The notes under the pieces are model-generated. The model had not been told where the DNA came from. It saw only the letters and a list, made by a program, of their open reading frames with translations, and ran no database searches. Positions 24,757-33,560 of a DNA stretch of 64,000 nucleotides are shown here, in pieces. The stretch spans positions 401,618-465,617 of the forward strand of contig NZ_JACSPM010000001.1 in NCBI RefSeq assembly GCF_014837165.1. The letters run 5' to 3'. The stretch comes from Microbacterium gallinarum (GTDB lineage: Bacteria; Actinomycetota; Actinomycetes; Actinomycetales; Microbacteriaceae). Positions within the stretch are counted from its first letter, which is position 1. Each line of letters opens with the position of its first letter. The position numbers were made by a program, and so were the translations under genes.

Positions 24757-25908
24757 ATGGACTTCCCCGAAGGCTTCCTGTGGGGTGCGTCGACAGCGGC
24801 GCATCAGATCGAGGGCGGCAACGTCAACTCGGACTGGTGGCAGCGCGAGTGGGGGCATCTGCCCGGCGCTCCCGTCGAGACGCCGTCCGGCGATGCCGCC
24901 GACAGCTACCACCGCTACGGCGAAGACATGGCACTCCTCGCCGACGCAGGACTTGACACGTACCGCTTCAGCATCGAATGGGCGCGCATCGAACCGGAGG
25001 ACGGCTTCGTCTCGCGCGCGGCGATCGACCACTACCGCCGGATGGTGTCGACGGCCCGCGAACTGGGGCTGCAGCCGATGATCACCCTGCACCACTTCAC
25101 GAATCCGGTGTGGTTCGCCCGTGAGGGAGGATGGCACGCGGATGCCGCGGCCGACCGGTTCGCCCGCTACGTCGAGGCCGCCCTTCCCGTGCTCGAGGGT
25201 GTCGACCTCGTGTGCACGATCAACGAGCCGAACATGGTGTCGGTGCTCGCCGACCCCGAGGTCGGGTTCCCGTCGATCGGGCTGCCTCCGGGGGTCCCGG
25301 CCGTGACCGACCGCCTCGTCGACGCGCACAAGCGCGCCGTCGAGCTCGTGCGCGGCGCGGGCGGGCGGGCTGGGTGGTCGGTGGCGACCCAGGCGTACCA
25401 GCCGGTCGAGGGCGGCGAGGCCGTCGCGGCCGAGTACGGCGGGTCGCGTGAGGACGTGTTCCTCGACGCCGCGACCGGCGATGACTGGGTGGGCGTGCAG
25501 GCGTACACGCGAACGAAGATCGGCCCCGACGGGCCGCTGCCCATTCCGGACGACGCCGAGCGCACGCTGACCGGGTGGGAGTACTACCCGCCGGCCGTGG
25601 GCGACGGCATCCGCAACGCCTGGGCCCGCGCCGGCGTGCCGGTCTACGTCACCGAGAACGGCATGGCCACGGCCGACGACTCCCGGCGCATCGACTACAC
25701 GCGCGGGGCGCTCGAGGCGGTGCACGCCTGCATCGCCGAGGGCGTGGATGTGCGGGGCTACCTGCACTGGAGCCTGCTCGACAACTACGAGTGGGGCAGC
25801 TACCGGCCGACCTTCGGGCTGATCGCGTGGGACCGCGAGACGTTCGAACGCCATCCGAAGCCCAGCCTGGCCTGGCTCGGCGACGTGGCTCGCGCGAACG
25901 CCCTCTGA
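24757..25908 (+). CDS. Glycoside hydrolase family 1 (beta-glucosidase type)
   Basis: A 383-residue retaining GH1 enzyme, somewhat shorter than the usual 440-480. The opening FPEGFLWGASTAAHQIEGG carries the Q/E sugar-binding residues, TINEPN (154-159) the acid/base Glu157, TENG (299-302) the nucleophile Glu300, and WSLLDNYEW (338-346) the aglycone-side loop; His112 is in the conserved LHHFT. No signal peptide, so it works in the cytoplasm on the imported oligosaccharide. The ribosome binding site is AGAAAGGA upstream. The operon suggests it releases monosaccharide from a beta-linked di- or oligosaccharide; linkage is unknown. Confidence 0.9.
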   Translation: MDFPEGFLWGASTAAHQIEGGNVNSDWWQREWGHLPGAPVETPSGDAADSYHRYGEDMALLADAGLDTYRFSIEWARIEPEDGFVSRAAIDHYRRMVSTARELGLQPMITLHHFTNPVWFAREGGWHADAAADRFARYVEAALPVLEGVDLVCTINEPNMVSVLADPEVGFPSIGLPPGVPAVTDRLVDAHKRAVELVRGAGGRAGWSVATQAYQPVEGGEAVAAEYGGSREDVFLDAATGDDWVGVQAYTRTKIGPDGPLPIPDDAERTLTGWEYYPPAVGDGIRNAWARAGVPVYVTENGMATADDSRRIDYTRGALEAVHACIAEGVDVRGYLHWSLLDNYEWGSYRPTFGLIAWDRETFERHPKPSLAWLGDVARANAL

Positions 25909-25924
25909 CGCGGGGCGCGCCACA

Positions 25925-25984
25925 GTCAGGAGACGCGCCGCGCAGCAGGCGCCCCGGGGCGGCTGCGACGGCGTGTCTCCTGAC
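25925..25984. repeat. Long-arm intergenic palindrome between convergent genes
   Basis: Arms GTCAGGAGACGCGCC (25925-25939) and GGCGTGTCTCCTGAC (25970-25984) match at 14 of 15 positions, with a 30-base GC-rich centre that itself contains GGCGCC and GGGGC/GCCCC. It stands 17 bp past the GH1 stop. The remaining part up to the TetR stop at 26111 is a low-complexity GCGCCG-type stretch with partial repeats of CGTCGCCGCTCCTGCGCC and no gene. Confidence 0.7.
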
Positions 25985-26110
25985 GCTGGCCCGAGATCGG
26001 GCGCTGTGCGTCGCCGCTCCTGCGCCGTGCGTCGCCGCTCCTGCGCCGAAGCGCCGCACCCGCGCCCGTAGCGCCGCGTCGCGCCAGCGGCCGCGCGCAC
26101 GCGCCCGCGC

Positions 26111-26767
26111 CTACACGTCGCGGCGGGGCAGCAGGTAACCGCGCACGAACTCTGCGAACAGCGCGTTCATGTCGACGGTGTCGTCGAGCAGCCACTGCTG
26201 CTGGATCCCGTCCATCACCGCGCTGATGAGACGTGCGGCGAGCGCCGGGTCGATGTCGGCCCGCACCTCGCCGTCGGCCTGCGCCGCGACGAGGATCGGC
26301 GTCGCGCTCTCGGCGCCCTCGCGGTACCGCCGCGCGAACTCCTCGTGCGCGGGGTGCTCCGAGTCGGTCGCCTCGGCTGACACCGTGGCGTACAGCGACG
26401 TGAGGCCGCGGGACTCCTGGTTGTAGGCGACGACCTTGGTCGCCTGCTCGATCAGCGTGTGCTCGGCGGGGTCGCCCGCGGCAGCGCGGATCGCCTCGTC
26501 GCGCTGGCGGAGCACCTCGGTGAAGAGCTCCTCCTTGTTGGCGAAGTGATGCATCAGTCCCGTCGGGGTGAGCCCGACGCGCTTCGCGATCTCGCGCAGC
26601 GACCCGCTGTGGTACCCGCTGCGGCCGAAGACGATGAGCGCCTGATCGACGATCGCCTGGCGACGCGCCTGGCCCTTCGCGTAGCTGCCGCGGGGCGCGC
26701 GCGCACCGCGAGCCGGGGCACCCGACGTGGGTGCCCCGGCTGCGGTCTCGGCGGCTTCGCTGCTCAC
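26111..26767 (-). CDS. TetR-family regulator of the glycosidase/sugar-uptake genes
   Basis: The 218-residue protein has an N-terminal HTH near residues 33-80: RQAIVDQALIVFGRSGYHSG, then SLREIAKRVGLTPTGLMHHFANKEELF. A C-terminal ligand domain follows with an acidic helix (EHPAHEEFARRYREGAES). The GTG start at 26767 overlaps the stop of the secreted glycosidase gene by 4 nt, so both come from one promoter, where copy B of the 28-bp site is found; copy A stands before the sugar-uptake operon. It therefore probably represses itself, the glycosidase and the importer until an inducer sugar appears. Sequence-to-operator assignment is untested. Confidence 0.85.
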   Translation of the reverse strand: MSSEAAETAAGAPTSGAPARGARAPRGSYAKGQARRQAIVDQALIVFGRSGYHSGSLREIAKRVGLTPTGLMHHFANKEELFTEVLRQRDEAIRAAAGDPAEHTLIEQATKVVAYNQESRGLTSLYATVSAEATDSEHPAHEEFARRYREGAESATPILVAAQADGEVRADIDPALAARLISAVMDGIQQQWLLDDTVDMNALFAEFVRGYLLPRRDV

Positions 26768-28317
26768 TCGCGCGTGTTCTCCTCGGAGCTGAACACCTGC
26801 GCCTTCATGGCCGGCCGCAGGCGCTTCTCCATCTCCTTGTCGACGAAGTACCGCTTCAGCGTATCGCCGGTCAGCTCATTGCCGATGGCCGCCATGATCA
26901 TCGACTGGTCCAGCGAGAGGTAGCGCTCGGCGACGGTGCCGCTGCCGACGGCCACCGAGTCGAAGAACCCACCGGGTCCGTAAGCCCCGAGGTCCTCCTC
27001 GAGGTGTGCGAGGTTCTCGAGCACGCCTCGGCGGTCGTAGGGCAGCGCGAGGAAGCTCGCGTGCGGCGTCACGACCCCGTCGCCGAACTCGGGATCGGGG
27101 TTCGTCCCCTCGGTGCACCCGGGCCGGTCGATGTCGACATCCGTCTTCTCGACGTCCGACGTGTACCCGTCGGAGCGCATGCCGGCGAGGTCGACGCCGT
27201 ACTCGGCGTAGCCGCCGAACGGGTTGCTCGCCGGCGAGAAGCCCCATGCGCCGTAGCCGGCGTCCTCGAGCCCGTGGTGCTTCTGGACCGCGACGGTGAT
27301 CGGATGGTTCAGCCGCCACGACCGCGGTCCCCACGTCGTCTCGGGCACCAGCAGGTCGGGCATGAGCGCCTCGAACATGCTGCCGCCCCAGCTCGGCACG
27401 AAGCTCATGCCGGCATAGGTGTACACGCCCTCCCAGACCTCGAAGCCCTGGTACGTGCGGTAGGTGCCGGTCGGCAGCTGCTCCTGCCATGCCCAGTCGC
27501 AGCCGGGCGGCATGGTGCGGTGCGTGCCGTAGAGCGCGGTCGCCGGGATCTCGCCGTTCGCGATTCCCAGGTACGTCGCGATCCGGCTCTCGCTCACGGT
27601 CGTGTCGTAGTGGTGACAGGTGTAGAACGCCGTCTCACCCGACCCGTTGTACATCGGCGCCTCGACGCTGCAGTCCGGCGGCGGCGCCTCCCAGAACCCA
27701 CCGCGGTTCGTTCCGGCGGGCAGGCCGGGCGCGCCCTCGGGGTTGAAGAACGCCGAGAACTCCATCGAGTCGTACAGCGTGTCCGCCTGCGCGGCCAGGC
27801 TCGGCTCCGCCTCGCGGACGATGCGGAGGGATGCTGCGAGCCAGCCATTGTCGACCGTGCTGAGGAACGGGTACACGGGGTCGCCGGAGTCCGGCCAGGT
27901 CGTCAGCTTCGCTCCCGTGGCCGGGTCGTACCAGTTGTAATACATGCCGCTCGCGTCGTTGCGCTCGAGGTCCTCGAGGGTGTCGAGCGTCGTCGCCATG
28001 CGATCGCGGGCTTCGCCCTTCGAGATGATGCCCAGATCGCGCGCCGTGACCGTCGACCAGAGGTAGCCGCCGATGTTCGTCGGCGACGTGTAGGCGCCCG
28101 CGGTGGCGAGGTCGCCCGTGATGTTGTCGGACGGCAGGCCCGTCGCCTCATCGGTCATCGCGTCCAGCGACGCCCAGGTGTCTGCGGCGTAGCGCTGCAG
28201 GGTGTCGTTGCCGGGCTTGCCCTGACCCGGGCCGGCGATCGCCGCCGCCGGTGGCGCCAGCGCCACTCCTGCCGCTATCAGTCCCGCCACGGTCGCCGTG
28301 CTCAGCCATCGTCTCAT
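26764..28317 (-). CDS. Secreted PF10091 'glycoamylase'-type glycosidase (GH144-like)
   Basis: A 517-residue protein with signal peptide MRRWLSTATVAGLIAAGVAL followed by an Ala-rich cleavage region near residue 28. The (alpha/alpha)6-barrel PF10091 signature is clear: ITGDLATAGAYTSPTNIGGYL, FLSTVDNGWLAASL, PSWGGSMFEALMPDL, GYGAWGFSPASNPFGGY and YLSLDQSMIMAAIGNEL. Studied relatives with this domain include GH144 endo-beta-1,2-glucanases and sophorose-releasing enzymes; the Pfam name glycoamylase is historical. It is released to cut an external polysaccharide, whose fragments the ABC system could import. The true substrate is not determined. It is cotranscribed with the TetR gene. Confidence 0.82.
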   Translation of the reverse strand: MRRWLSTATVAGLIAAGVALAPPAAAIAGPGQGKPGNDTLQRYAADTWASLDAMTDEATGLPSDNITGDLATAGAYTSPTNIGGYLWSTVTARDLGIISKGEARDRMATTLDTLEDLERNDASGMYYNWYDPATGAKLTTWPDSGDPVYPFLSTVDNGWLAASLRIVREAEPSLAAQADTLYDSMEFSAFFNPEGAPGLPAGTNRGGFWEAPPPDCSVEAPMYNGSGETAFYTCHHYDTTVSESRIATYLGIANGEIPATALYGTHRTMPPGCDWAWQEQLPTGTYRTYQGFEVWEGVYTYAGMSFVPSWGGSMFEALMPDLLVPETTWGPRSWRLNHPITVAVQKHHGLEDAGYGAWGFSPASNPFGGYAEYGVDLAGMRSDGYTSDVEKTDVDIDRPGCTEGTNPDPEFGDGVVTPHASFLALPYDRRGVLENLAHLEEDLGAYGPGGFFDSVAVGSGTVAERYLSLDQSMIMAAIGNELTGDTLKRYFVDKEMEKRLRPAMKAQVFSSEENTRE

Positions 28318-28366
28318 CGCGCTCTCCTCGTCGAAAGCGGCTCCGCGGGCGGAGCCGTCGGTCCGG

Positions 28367-28394
28367 AAAACCTAACACCTGCCAGGTATTGGCG
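28367..28394. promoter_or_regulatory. 28-bp candidate TetR operator, copy B
   Basis: On the minus strand this 28-bp block reads CGCCAATACCT, then GGCAGGTGTT, then AGGTTTT, differing from copy A at only four positions. It lies 50 bp upstream of the glycosidase start codon, in the same orientation relative to its gene as copy A. A GGCTCCGC/GCGGAGCC hairpin follows in the leader. Conservation outside coding sequence in two distant promoters argues strongly for a binding site. Confidence 0.72.
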
Positions 28395-28436
28395 GAACCC
28401 CGGCATCCGCTCTCTCACGCGTCTCTCACGCACCCC

Positions 28437-28489
28437 CGCTCACCTGTCACGACACGCCGCGCGCCCCAGCACTTCGTGACAGGTGAGCG
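28437..28489. repeat. Perfect 16-bp-arm intergenic palindrome
   Basis: CGCTCACCTGTCACGA (28437-28452) and TCGTGACAGGTGAGCG (28474-28489) pair without mismatch around a 21-base loop. It lies between the end of the RamB-like gene (28528) and the promoter of the glycosidase gene, both on the minus strand, so it could end the RamB-like transcript. The rest of the 210-bp gap holds a CTCTCACGCGTCTCTCACGC direct repeat and the copy-B operator. Confidence 0.7.
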
Positions 28490-28527
28490 AAAGACGAGCG
28501 GCGGCGGCGAGCGGCCCGTACAAGAGG

Positions 28528-30006
28528 TCAGCGCGGAGCGTGGGCCGCGAGGAACTCGTACACGTCGGTCGTGTCGACGCCGGGAAAAGCGCCGGTCGGC
28601 AGCGTCGCGAGGAGCGTGCGCGGCGTGCGGACGTTCGGCCAGGAGTTCTCGCGCCAGGCGGCCTCGAGGTCGGCCGGCGCGCGCCGGCAGCACGCCTCCA
28701 CGGAGTGCGTCGAGACGCCGCGGTGCGGGGTGTCGCGCCCGAGGAACCATTTCGTGTCGTCGAAGCGAACGCCGACGCTCACGGAGTGCGCGCCCTCGCT
28801 CGACTGCTCGACGCGGGCCGTGCACCAGTAGGTGCCGTTGCCGGTGTCGGTGTACTGGTAGTACGGGTTGAAGTGGTCGTCGACGTCGAAGACCGCGCGC
28901 GAGGTCCACTTGCGGCAGCACATCTGACCCTCGATCGAGCCGAGGCGGTCGGTCGGGAAGTTGACGTCGTCGTTCTCATACGCCTTCGTGATCGTGCCCG
29001 ACTCGTGCACCTTGAGGAAGTGCACCGGGATGCCGAGGTGCACGGTCGCCAGGTTGGTGAACCGGTGCGCGGCCGTCTCATACGAGACCGAGTACGCGTC
29101 GCGAAGGTCTTCGATCGAGATCGCGCGGTCCTTCTTGGCCTCCTGCAGGAACGGCACGGCATGCTGCTCGGGGATGAGCAGGGCCCCGGTGAGGTAGTTC
29201 GTCTCGACGCGCTGGCGCAGGAACTCCGCGTACGACGTGGGCTCGCGGTGCCCGAGGATGCGGCTCGACAGCGCCTGCAGCACCGCCGTGCGCGGGTCGC
29301 CCTTGGCGGTGACCCGGCTCGAGAGGTAGAGGCGTCCGTTCTTGAGGTCGGCGACGCTGCGGGTGGTCTGGGGCAGGTCGGGCACGTAGTGCAGCGTGAA
29401 CCCGAGGTGCGCCGCGATGTCGGATGCGGAGCGCTGCGTCAGCGGGCCGCCCGGGTGGTCGACGGCGTCGAGCACCGCACGCGCGTGCTCCTCGAGGTCG
29501 GCGAAGTAGTTGTTCTGCGTGCGCATGAGGCGGCGCAGTGCGACGTTGGCGCGACGCGCCTCTTCAGGCGTCGCCGCCCGCTCGTCGCGCAGCCGCTCGA
29601 TCTCGGACTGCAGCGCGAGCATCGCGGTGAGAGCCTCACTGGGGATGGTTTTGCCGATGCGGAACGGCGGGATGCCGAGCGCCTGGAACGTCTGCCCCCG
29701 CATCGCCCGCTCGAGCGAGATCTCGAGGGTCGCGCGCTCGTCGAGCGGTTCCGACTCGAGGATCGCATCGAGCGATGAACCGAGCGCGCGGGCGATGGCC
29801 TGCAGCAGCGTGAGCTTAGGCTCGCGCCGGCCGTTCTCGATCATGGACAGCTGGCTCGGCGCACGGTCGACCGCCGCCGCGAGCTCTTCCAGTGTCATGC
29901 CGCGCTCGGCGCGCAGCTGCCGGATGCGGCGGCCGATGGTGAGGGAGTCCACATCCCCATCGTCGGAGACTTCCGCGACCGGATAGGAGGTGAAGGACGT
30001 CGTCAT
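28528..30006 (-). CDS. ramB: XRE-family short-chain fatty-acid-type regulator, RamB-like
   Basis: A 492-residue regulator with an N-terminal XRE HTH at about 25-80 (RIRQLRAERGMTLEELAAAV, then DRAPSQLSMIENGRREPKLT). An ImmA/IrrE-type middle region follows, and then a Cys-containing C-terminal domain of the ScfR type (MCCRKWTSRAVFDVDDHFN, later HSVEACCRRAPADLE). RamB of Corynebacterium controls aceA and aceB, and here the divergent neighbours are aceB-aceA, so the same role is probable. CAGAAT on its strand 6 nt before the ATG is a weak -10 candidate. A palindrome in the 206-bp gap is a likely binding site. Corynebacterial orthology is inferred from domain order and context. Confidence 0.85.
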   Translation of the reverse strand: MTTSFTSYPVAEVSDDGDVDSLTIGRRIRQLRAERGMTLEELAAAVDRAPSQLSMIENGRREPKLTLLQAIARALGSSLDAILESEPLDERATLEISLERAMRGQTFQALGIPPFRIGKTIPSEALTAMLALQSEIERLRDERAATPEEARRANVALRRLMRTQNNYFADLEEHARAVLDAVDHPGGPLTQRSASDIAAHLGFTLHYVPDLPQTTRSVADLKNGRLYLSSRVTAKGDPRTAVLQALSSRILGHREPTSYAEFLRQRVETNYLTGALLIPEQHAVPFLQEAKKDRAISIEDLRDAYSVSYETAAHRFTNLATVHLGIPVHFLKVHESGTITKAYENDDVNFPTDRLGSIEGQMCCRKWTSRAVFDVDDHFNPYYQYTDTGNGTYWCTARVEQSSEGAHSVSVGVRFDDTKWFLGRDTPHRGVSTHSVEACCRRAPADLEAAWRENSWPNVRTPRTLLATLPTGAFPGVDTTDVYEFLAAHAPR

Positions 30007-30071
30007 GGGGCGATTCTGTCACGAAAGCAGAAATACCCGAAATCTTCACAGCCGAATTGGTCAGGTGAAGG

Positions 30072-30084
30072 GGTGAACTTCACC
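30072..30084. promoter_or_regulatory. Palindrome GGTGAACTTCACC, candidate RamB-like operator
   Basis: A perfect odd-centred 13-bp palindrome lies in the 206 bp between the regulator gene and aceB, with an extra half-site GGTGAAG directly before it (30064-30070) and TTCAC again near 30045. The spacing and clustering suggest cooperative binding. The sequence differs from the AAAGTTTGCAAA-type RamB site of Corynebacterium, so identity of the binder is open. A TTGACA at 30184-30189 may be the aceB -35 box. Confidence 0.5.
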
Positions 30085-30212
30085 GCACAGTGGACACACG
30101 ACCATCACCGGTTGATCCAGAACGCGGATCTCGGGATGCCGGACCCGACGCACACGTCGGGTCGGAGCATCCCCCAGAGGCACTTGACATTCGTTCACAG
30201 GAAGACAGGGAT

Positions 30213-31877
30213 ATGACACCTGCAACCGCCACCCCGATGCGCACGCGCACCGGCCCCATCCCCACGCAGATCCACGAGCCGGCCATCGAGGTCGCCGGAC
30301 GTCTCGCCCCGCGCTACGACGAGATCCTCACCCCGGAGGCGCTCGCCTTCCTCACCGAGCTGCACCACCGCTTCGGAGCACGCCGGCACGACCGGCTGGC
30401 CGACCGCATGCGTCGCCGCTTCCAGGTCGGCAACGGGCACGACCCGCAGTTCCGCGACGACACGCGACACATCCGGGAGGACGCCGACTGGCGCGTCGCC
30501 GGCGCCGGCCCGGGTCTGGAAGACCGCCGTGTCGAGATCACCGGTCCGACCGACCCGAAGATGACCATCAACGCGCTGAACTCCGGCGCGAAGGTGTGGC
30601 TGGCCGACCAGGAGGACGCCACCAGCCCCACCTGGAAGAACGTCATCGAGGGCCAGCTGTCGCTGCGCGACGCGATCCGCGGCGAGCTCTCGTTCACCAG
30701 CCCCGAAGGCAAGCGGTATGAGGTGACGGCGACCGAGACGCCCACGATCGTGATGCGACCCCGCGGCTGGCACCTCACCGAGCACCACATCCGCTTCACC
30801 GACCGCACCGGCCGCACGATGGCGGCATCCGGCTCGCTCGTCGACTTCGGCCTGTACTTCTTCCACAACGCCCAGCAGCTCATCGCGAACGGGCGCGGAC
30901 CGTACTTCTACATCGCCAAGCTCGAGTCGAGCGAGGAGGCGAAGCTGTGGGACGACGTCTTCTCGTTCAGCGAGCAGTACATCGGCATCCCGCACGGCAC
31001 GATCCGCGCGACCGTGCTCATCGAGACGCTGCCCGCGGCGTTCGAGATGGAGGAGATCCTCTTCGAGCTGCGCGATCACTGCGCCGGCCTCAACGCCGGC
31101 CGCTGGGACTACATCTTCTCCATCATCAAGAACTACCGCGGCCGCGGGGCTCGCTTCGTGCTCCCCGACCGCAGCGAGGTCACGATGACCGTGCCGTTCA
31201 TGCGGGCGTACACCGAGCTGCTCGTGCAGACGTGCCACAAGCGCGGCGCCTTCGCGATCGGCGGCATGAGCGCCTTCATCCCGAACCGTCGCGACCCCGA
31301 GGTGACCCAGCGCGCATTCGAGAAGGTCGCCGCCGACAAGAAGCGCGAGGCCGGCGACGGCTTCGACGGCACGTGGGTGGCGCACCCCGACCTGATCCCC
31401 GTCGCCCGCGCCGAGTTCGACGCAGTGCTCGGCGACCGGCCGAACCAGGTCGACCGGCAGCGTCCCGAGGTCGACGTGAAGGCGGCCGACCTGATCGACG
31501 TGCACATCGGCCGGCCGATCACGGCGGCCGGCGTCCACGGCAATGTGGCGGTGGCGATCCGGTACATCGAGGCATGGCTGCGGGGCCTCGGCGCCGTGGC
31601 GATCGACAACCTCATGGAGGACGCCGCGACCGCCGAGATCTCGCGCTCCCAGGTGTGGCAGTGGATCCACCAGGACCGCGCCACCGAGGACGGCACCCCG
31701 ATCACCCGCGCCTACGTCGAGGAACTCATCGAGCAGGTCCTCGGTGAGGTAGACCGTCGCGACGGCGACCGGTTCGACGACGCCGCCGAGGTGTTCCGCG
31801 AGGTCGCCCTCGGCACCGAGTTCCCGGCCTTCCTCACCCTGCCCGCCTACGCGCGCTTCCTCGTCGAGACCGACTGA
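30213..31877 (+). CDS. aceB: Malate synthase A
   Basis: A 554-residue malate synthase of the A type, which condenses glyoxylate and acetyl-CoA to malate in the glyoxylate bypass. Key parts are visible: VEITGPTDPKMTINALNSGAKVWLADQEDATSPTW, TPTIVMRPRGWHLTEHH with the catalytic Arg, IRATVLIETLPAAFEMEEILFELRDH with metal-binding Glu residues, and GRWDYIFSIIK. The start ATG at 30213 follows AGGAAG; a longer frame from 30090 has none and covers the operator region. It is 24 bp upstream of aceA, with which it forms an operon. Confidence 0.96.
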   Translation: MTPATATPMRTRTGPIPTQIHEPAIEVAGRLAPRYDEILTPEALAFLTELHHRFGARRHDRLADRMRRRFQVGNGHDPQFRDDTRHIREDADWRVAGAGPGLEDRRVEITGPTDPKMTINALNSGAKVWLADQEDATSPTWKNVIEGQLSLRDAIRGELSFTSPEGKRYEVTATETPTIVMRPRGWHLTEHHIRFTDRTGRTMAASGSLVDFGLYFFHNAQQLIANGRGPYFYIAKLESSEEAKLWDDVFSFSEQYIGIPHGTIRATVLIETLPAAFEMEEILFELRDHCAGLNAGRWDYIFSIIKNYRGRGARFVLPDRSEVTMTVPFMRAYTELLVQTCHKRGAFAIGGMSAFIPNRRDPEVTQRAFEKVAADKKREAGDGFDGTWVAHPDLIPVARAEFDAVLGDRPNQVDRQRPEVDVKAADLIDVHIGRPITAAGVHGNVAVAIRYIEAWLRGLGAVAIDNLMEDAATAEISRSQVWQWIHQDRATEDGTPITRAYVEELIEQVLGEVDRRDGDRFDDAAEVFREVALGTEFPAFLTLPAYARFLVETD

Positions 31878-31901
31878 CGCACCTCCCCGAAGGACAACGA
31901 C

Positions 31902-33497
31902 ATGACCACTTACACCGATGACATCGCGGCCGTCGAGGCCCTGAAGACGCAGTACGGATCCCCCTGGGATGCCATCAACCCCGAGTACGTCGCCCGGATG
32001 CGCGCGCAGAACCGGTTCAGGACCGGGCTCGAGATCGCGCAGTACACGGCCGACATCATGCGCCGCGACATGGCGGAGTACGACGACGACTCGTCGGTCT
32101 ACACGCAGTCGCTCGGCGTCTGGCACGGCTTCATCGGGCAGCAGAAGCTGATCTCGATCAAGAAGCACCTGAAGAGCACGAACAAGCGATACCTGTACCT
32201 CTCGGGCTGGATGGTCGCTGCCCTCCGCTCGGAGTTCGGCCCGCTGCCCGACCAGTCGATGCACGAGAAGACCGCGGTGCCGGCCCTCATCGAGGAGCTG
32301 TACACGTTCCTCCGCCAGGCCGACGCTCGCGAGCTCGACCTGCTCTTCACGCAGCTCGACGATGCGCGCCGCGCGGGCGACGAGACCGCGGTGGAGTTCA
32401 TCCAGTCGCAGATCGACACCCACGAGACCCACGTCGTGCCGATCATCGCCGACATCGACGCCGGCTTCGGAAACCCCGAGGCGACGTACCTCCTGGCGAA
32501 GAAGATGATCGAGGCGGGCGCGTGCGCGATCCAGATCGAGAACCAGGTCTCCGACGAGAAGCAGTGCGGCCACCAGGACGGCAAGGTCACCGTGCCGCAC
32601 GAGGACTTCCTCGCGAAGATCAACGCGGTGCGGTACGCCTTCCTCGAGCTCGGCATCGACAACGGCATCATCGTCGCCCGCACCGACTCGCTCGGCGCCG
32701 GGCTGACGCAGAAGCTGGCCGTCTCGAGCGAGCCGGGCGACCTGGGCGACCAGTACAACGCGTTCCTCGACGTCGAGACGATCTCCGAGTCCGAGCTCAG
32801 CGACGGCGACGTGGTCATCCGCCGCGAGGGTCGGCTGCTGCGCCCGAAGCGCCTCGCCAGCAACCTGTACCAGTTCCGGCCCGGCACCGGTGAGGACCGC
32901 GTCGTGCTCGACTGCGTCACGTCGCTGCAGAACGGCGCCGACCTGCTGTGGATCGAGACCGAGAAGCCGCACGTCGAGCAGATCGCCGGCATGGTCGACC
33001 GCATCCGCGAGGCCGTCCCGAACGCGAAGCTGGTCTACAACAACAGCCCGTCGTTCAACTGGACGCTCAACTTCCGCCAGCAGGCGTACGACCAGCTCGC
33101 AGCCGAGGGCGCGGATGTGTCGGCGTACGACCGCAGCAGCCTGATGAGCGTAGAGTACGACGACACCGAGCTCGCGCGGCTGGCCGACGAGAAGATCCGC
33201 ACGTTCCAGGCGGACGGCTCGGCGCGTGCCGGCATCTTCCACCACCTGATCACGCTGCCGACCTACCACACGGCCGCTCTGTCGACCGACACGCTGGCCA
33301 AGGGGTACTTCGGCGACGAGGGGATGCTGGCCTACGTGAAGGGCGTGCAGCGCCGCGAGATCCGCGAGGGCATCGCGACGGTGAAGCACCAGAACATGGC
33401 CGGCAGCGACATCGGCGACAACCACAAGGAGTACTTCGCCGGCGACGCGGCCCTGAAGGCCGGTGGCAAGGACAACACGATGAACCAGTTCGGCTGA
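31902..33497 (+). CDS. aceA: Isocitrate lyase, long (531-residue) subfamily
   Basis: Isocitrate lyase splits isocitrate into glyoxylate and succinate. At 531 residues it belongs to the long subfamily seen in Pseudomonas and Acinetobacter rather than the 430-residue form. The catalytic Cys is in DEKQCGHQDGK (C222), where this subfamily has KQCGH instead of the usual KKCGH. IIADIDAGFGNPEAT binds magnesium and LVYNNSPSFNWTLNF is the conserved late motif. RBS-like AAGGA precedes the ATG. It is the second gene of the aceBA operon and is followed by a strong hairpin. Confidence 0.97.
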   Translation: MTTYTDDIAAVEALKTQYGSPWDAINPEYVARMRAQNRFRTGLEIAQYTADIMRRDMAEYDDDSSVYTQSLGVWHGFIGQQKLISIKKHLKSTNKRYLYLSGWMVAALRSEFGPLPDQSMHEKTAVPALIEELYTFLRQADARELDLLFTQLDDARRAGDETAVEFIQSQIDTHETHVVPIIADIDAGFGNPEATYLLAKKMIEAGACAIQIENQVSDEKQCGHQDGKVTVPHEDFLAKINAVRYAFLELGIDNGIIVARTDSLGAGLTQKLAVSSEPGDLGDQYNAFLDVETISESELSDGDVVIRREGRLLRPKRLASNLYQFRPGTGEDRVVLDCVTSLQNGADLLWIETEKPHVEQIAGMVDRIREAVPNAKLVYNNSPSFNWTLNFRQQAYDQLAAEGADVSAYDRSSLMSVEYDDTELARLADEKIRTFQADGSARAGIFHHLITLPTYHTAALSTDTLAKGYFGDEGMLAYVKGVQRREIREGIATVKHQNMAGSDIGDNHKEYFAGDAALKAGGKDNTMNQFG

Positions 33498-33502
33498 TCT
33501 AC

Positions 33503-33550
33503 GGAGACGACGGATGCGCGGGCCGCACGGTCCGCGCATCCGTCGTCTCC
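33503..33550. terminator. 19-bp perfect hairpin between aceA and the response regulator gene
   Basis: GGAGACGACGGATGCGCGG (33503-33521) pairs perfectly with 33532-33550 over a 10-base loop. It starts 5 bp after the aceA stop and ends 10 bp before the stop of the convergent response-regulator gene, so it likely ends both transcripts. There is no T-run on either side. It is the most stable stem in the window by length. Confidence 0.8.
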
Positions 33551-33560
33551 GCCATACGTG

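Noticed and set aside
30195..33539. An open frame of over 1,100 codons on the minus strand opposite aceB-aceA
   Set aside because: It is antisense to two certain enzymes and reads as Arg/Val/Gly/Asp-rich text without any domain; long antisense frames are expected at about 70% G+C.
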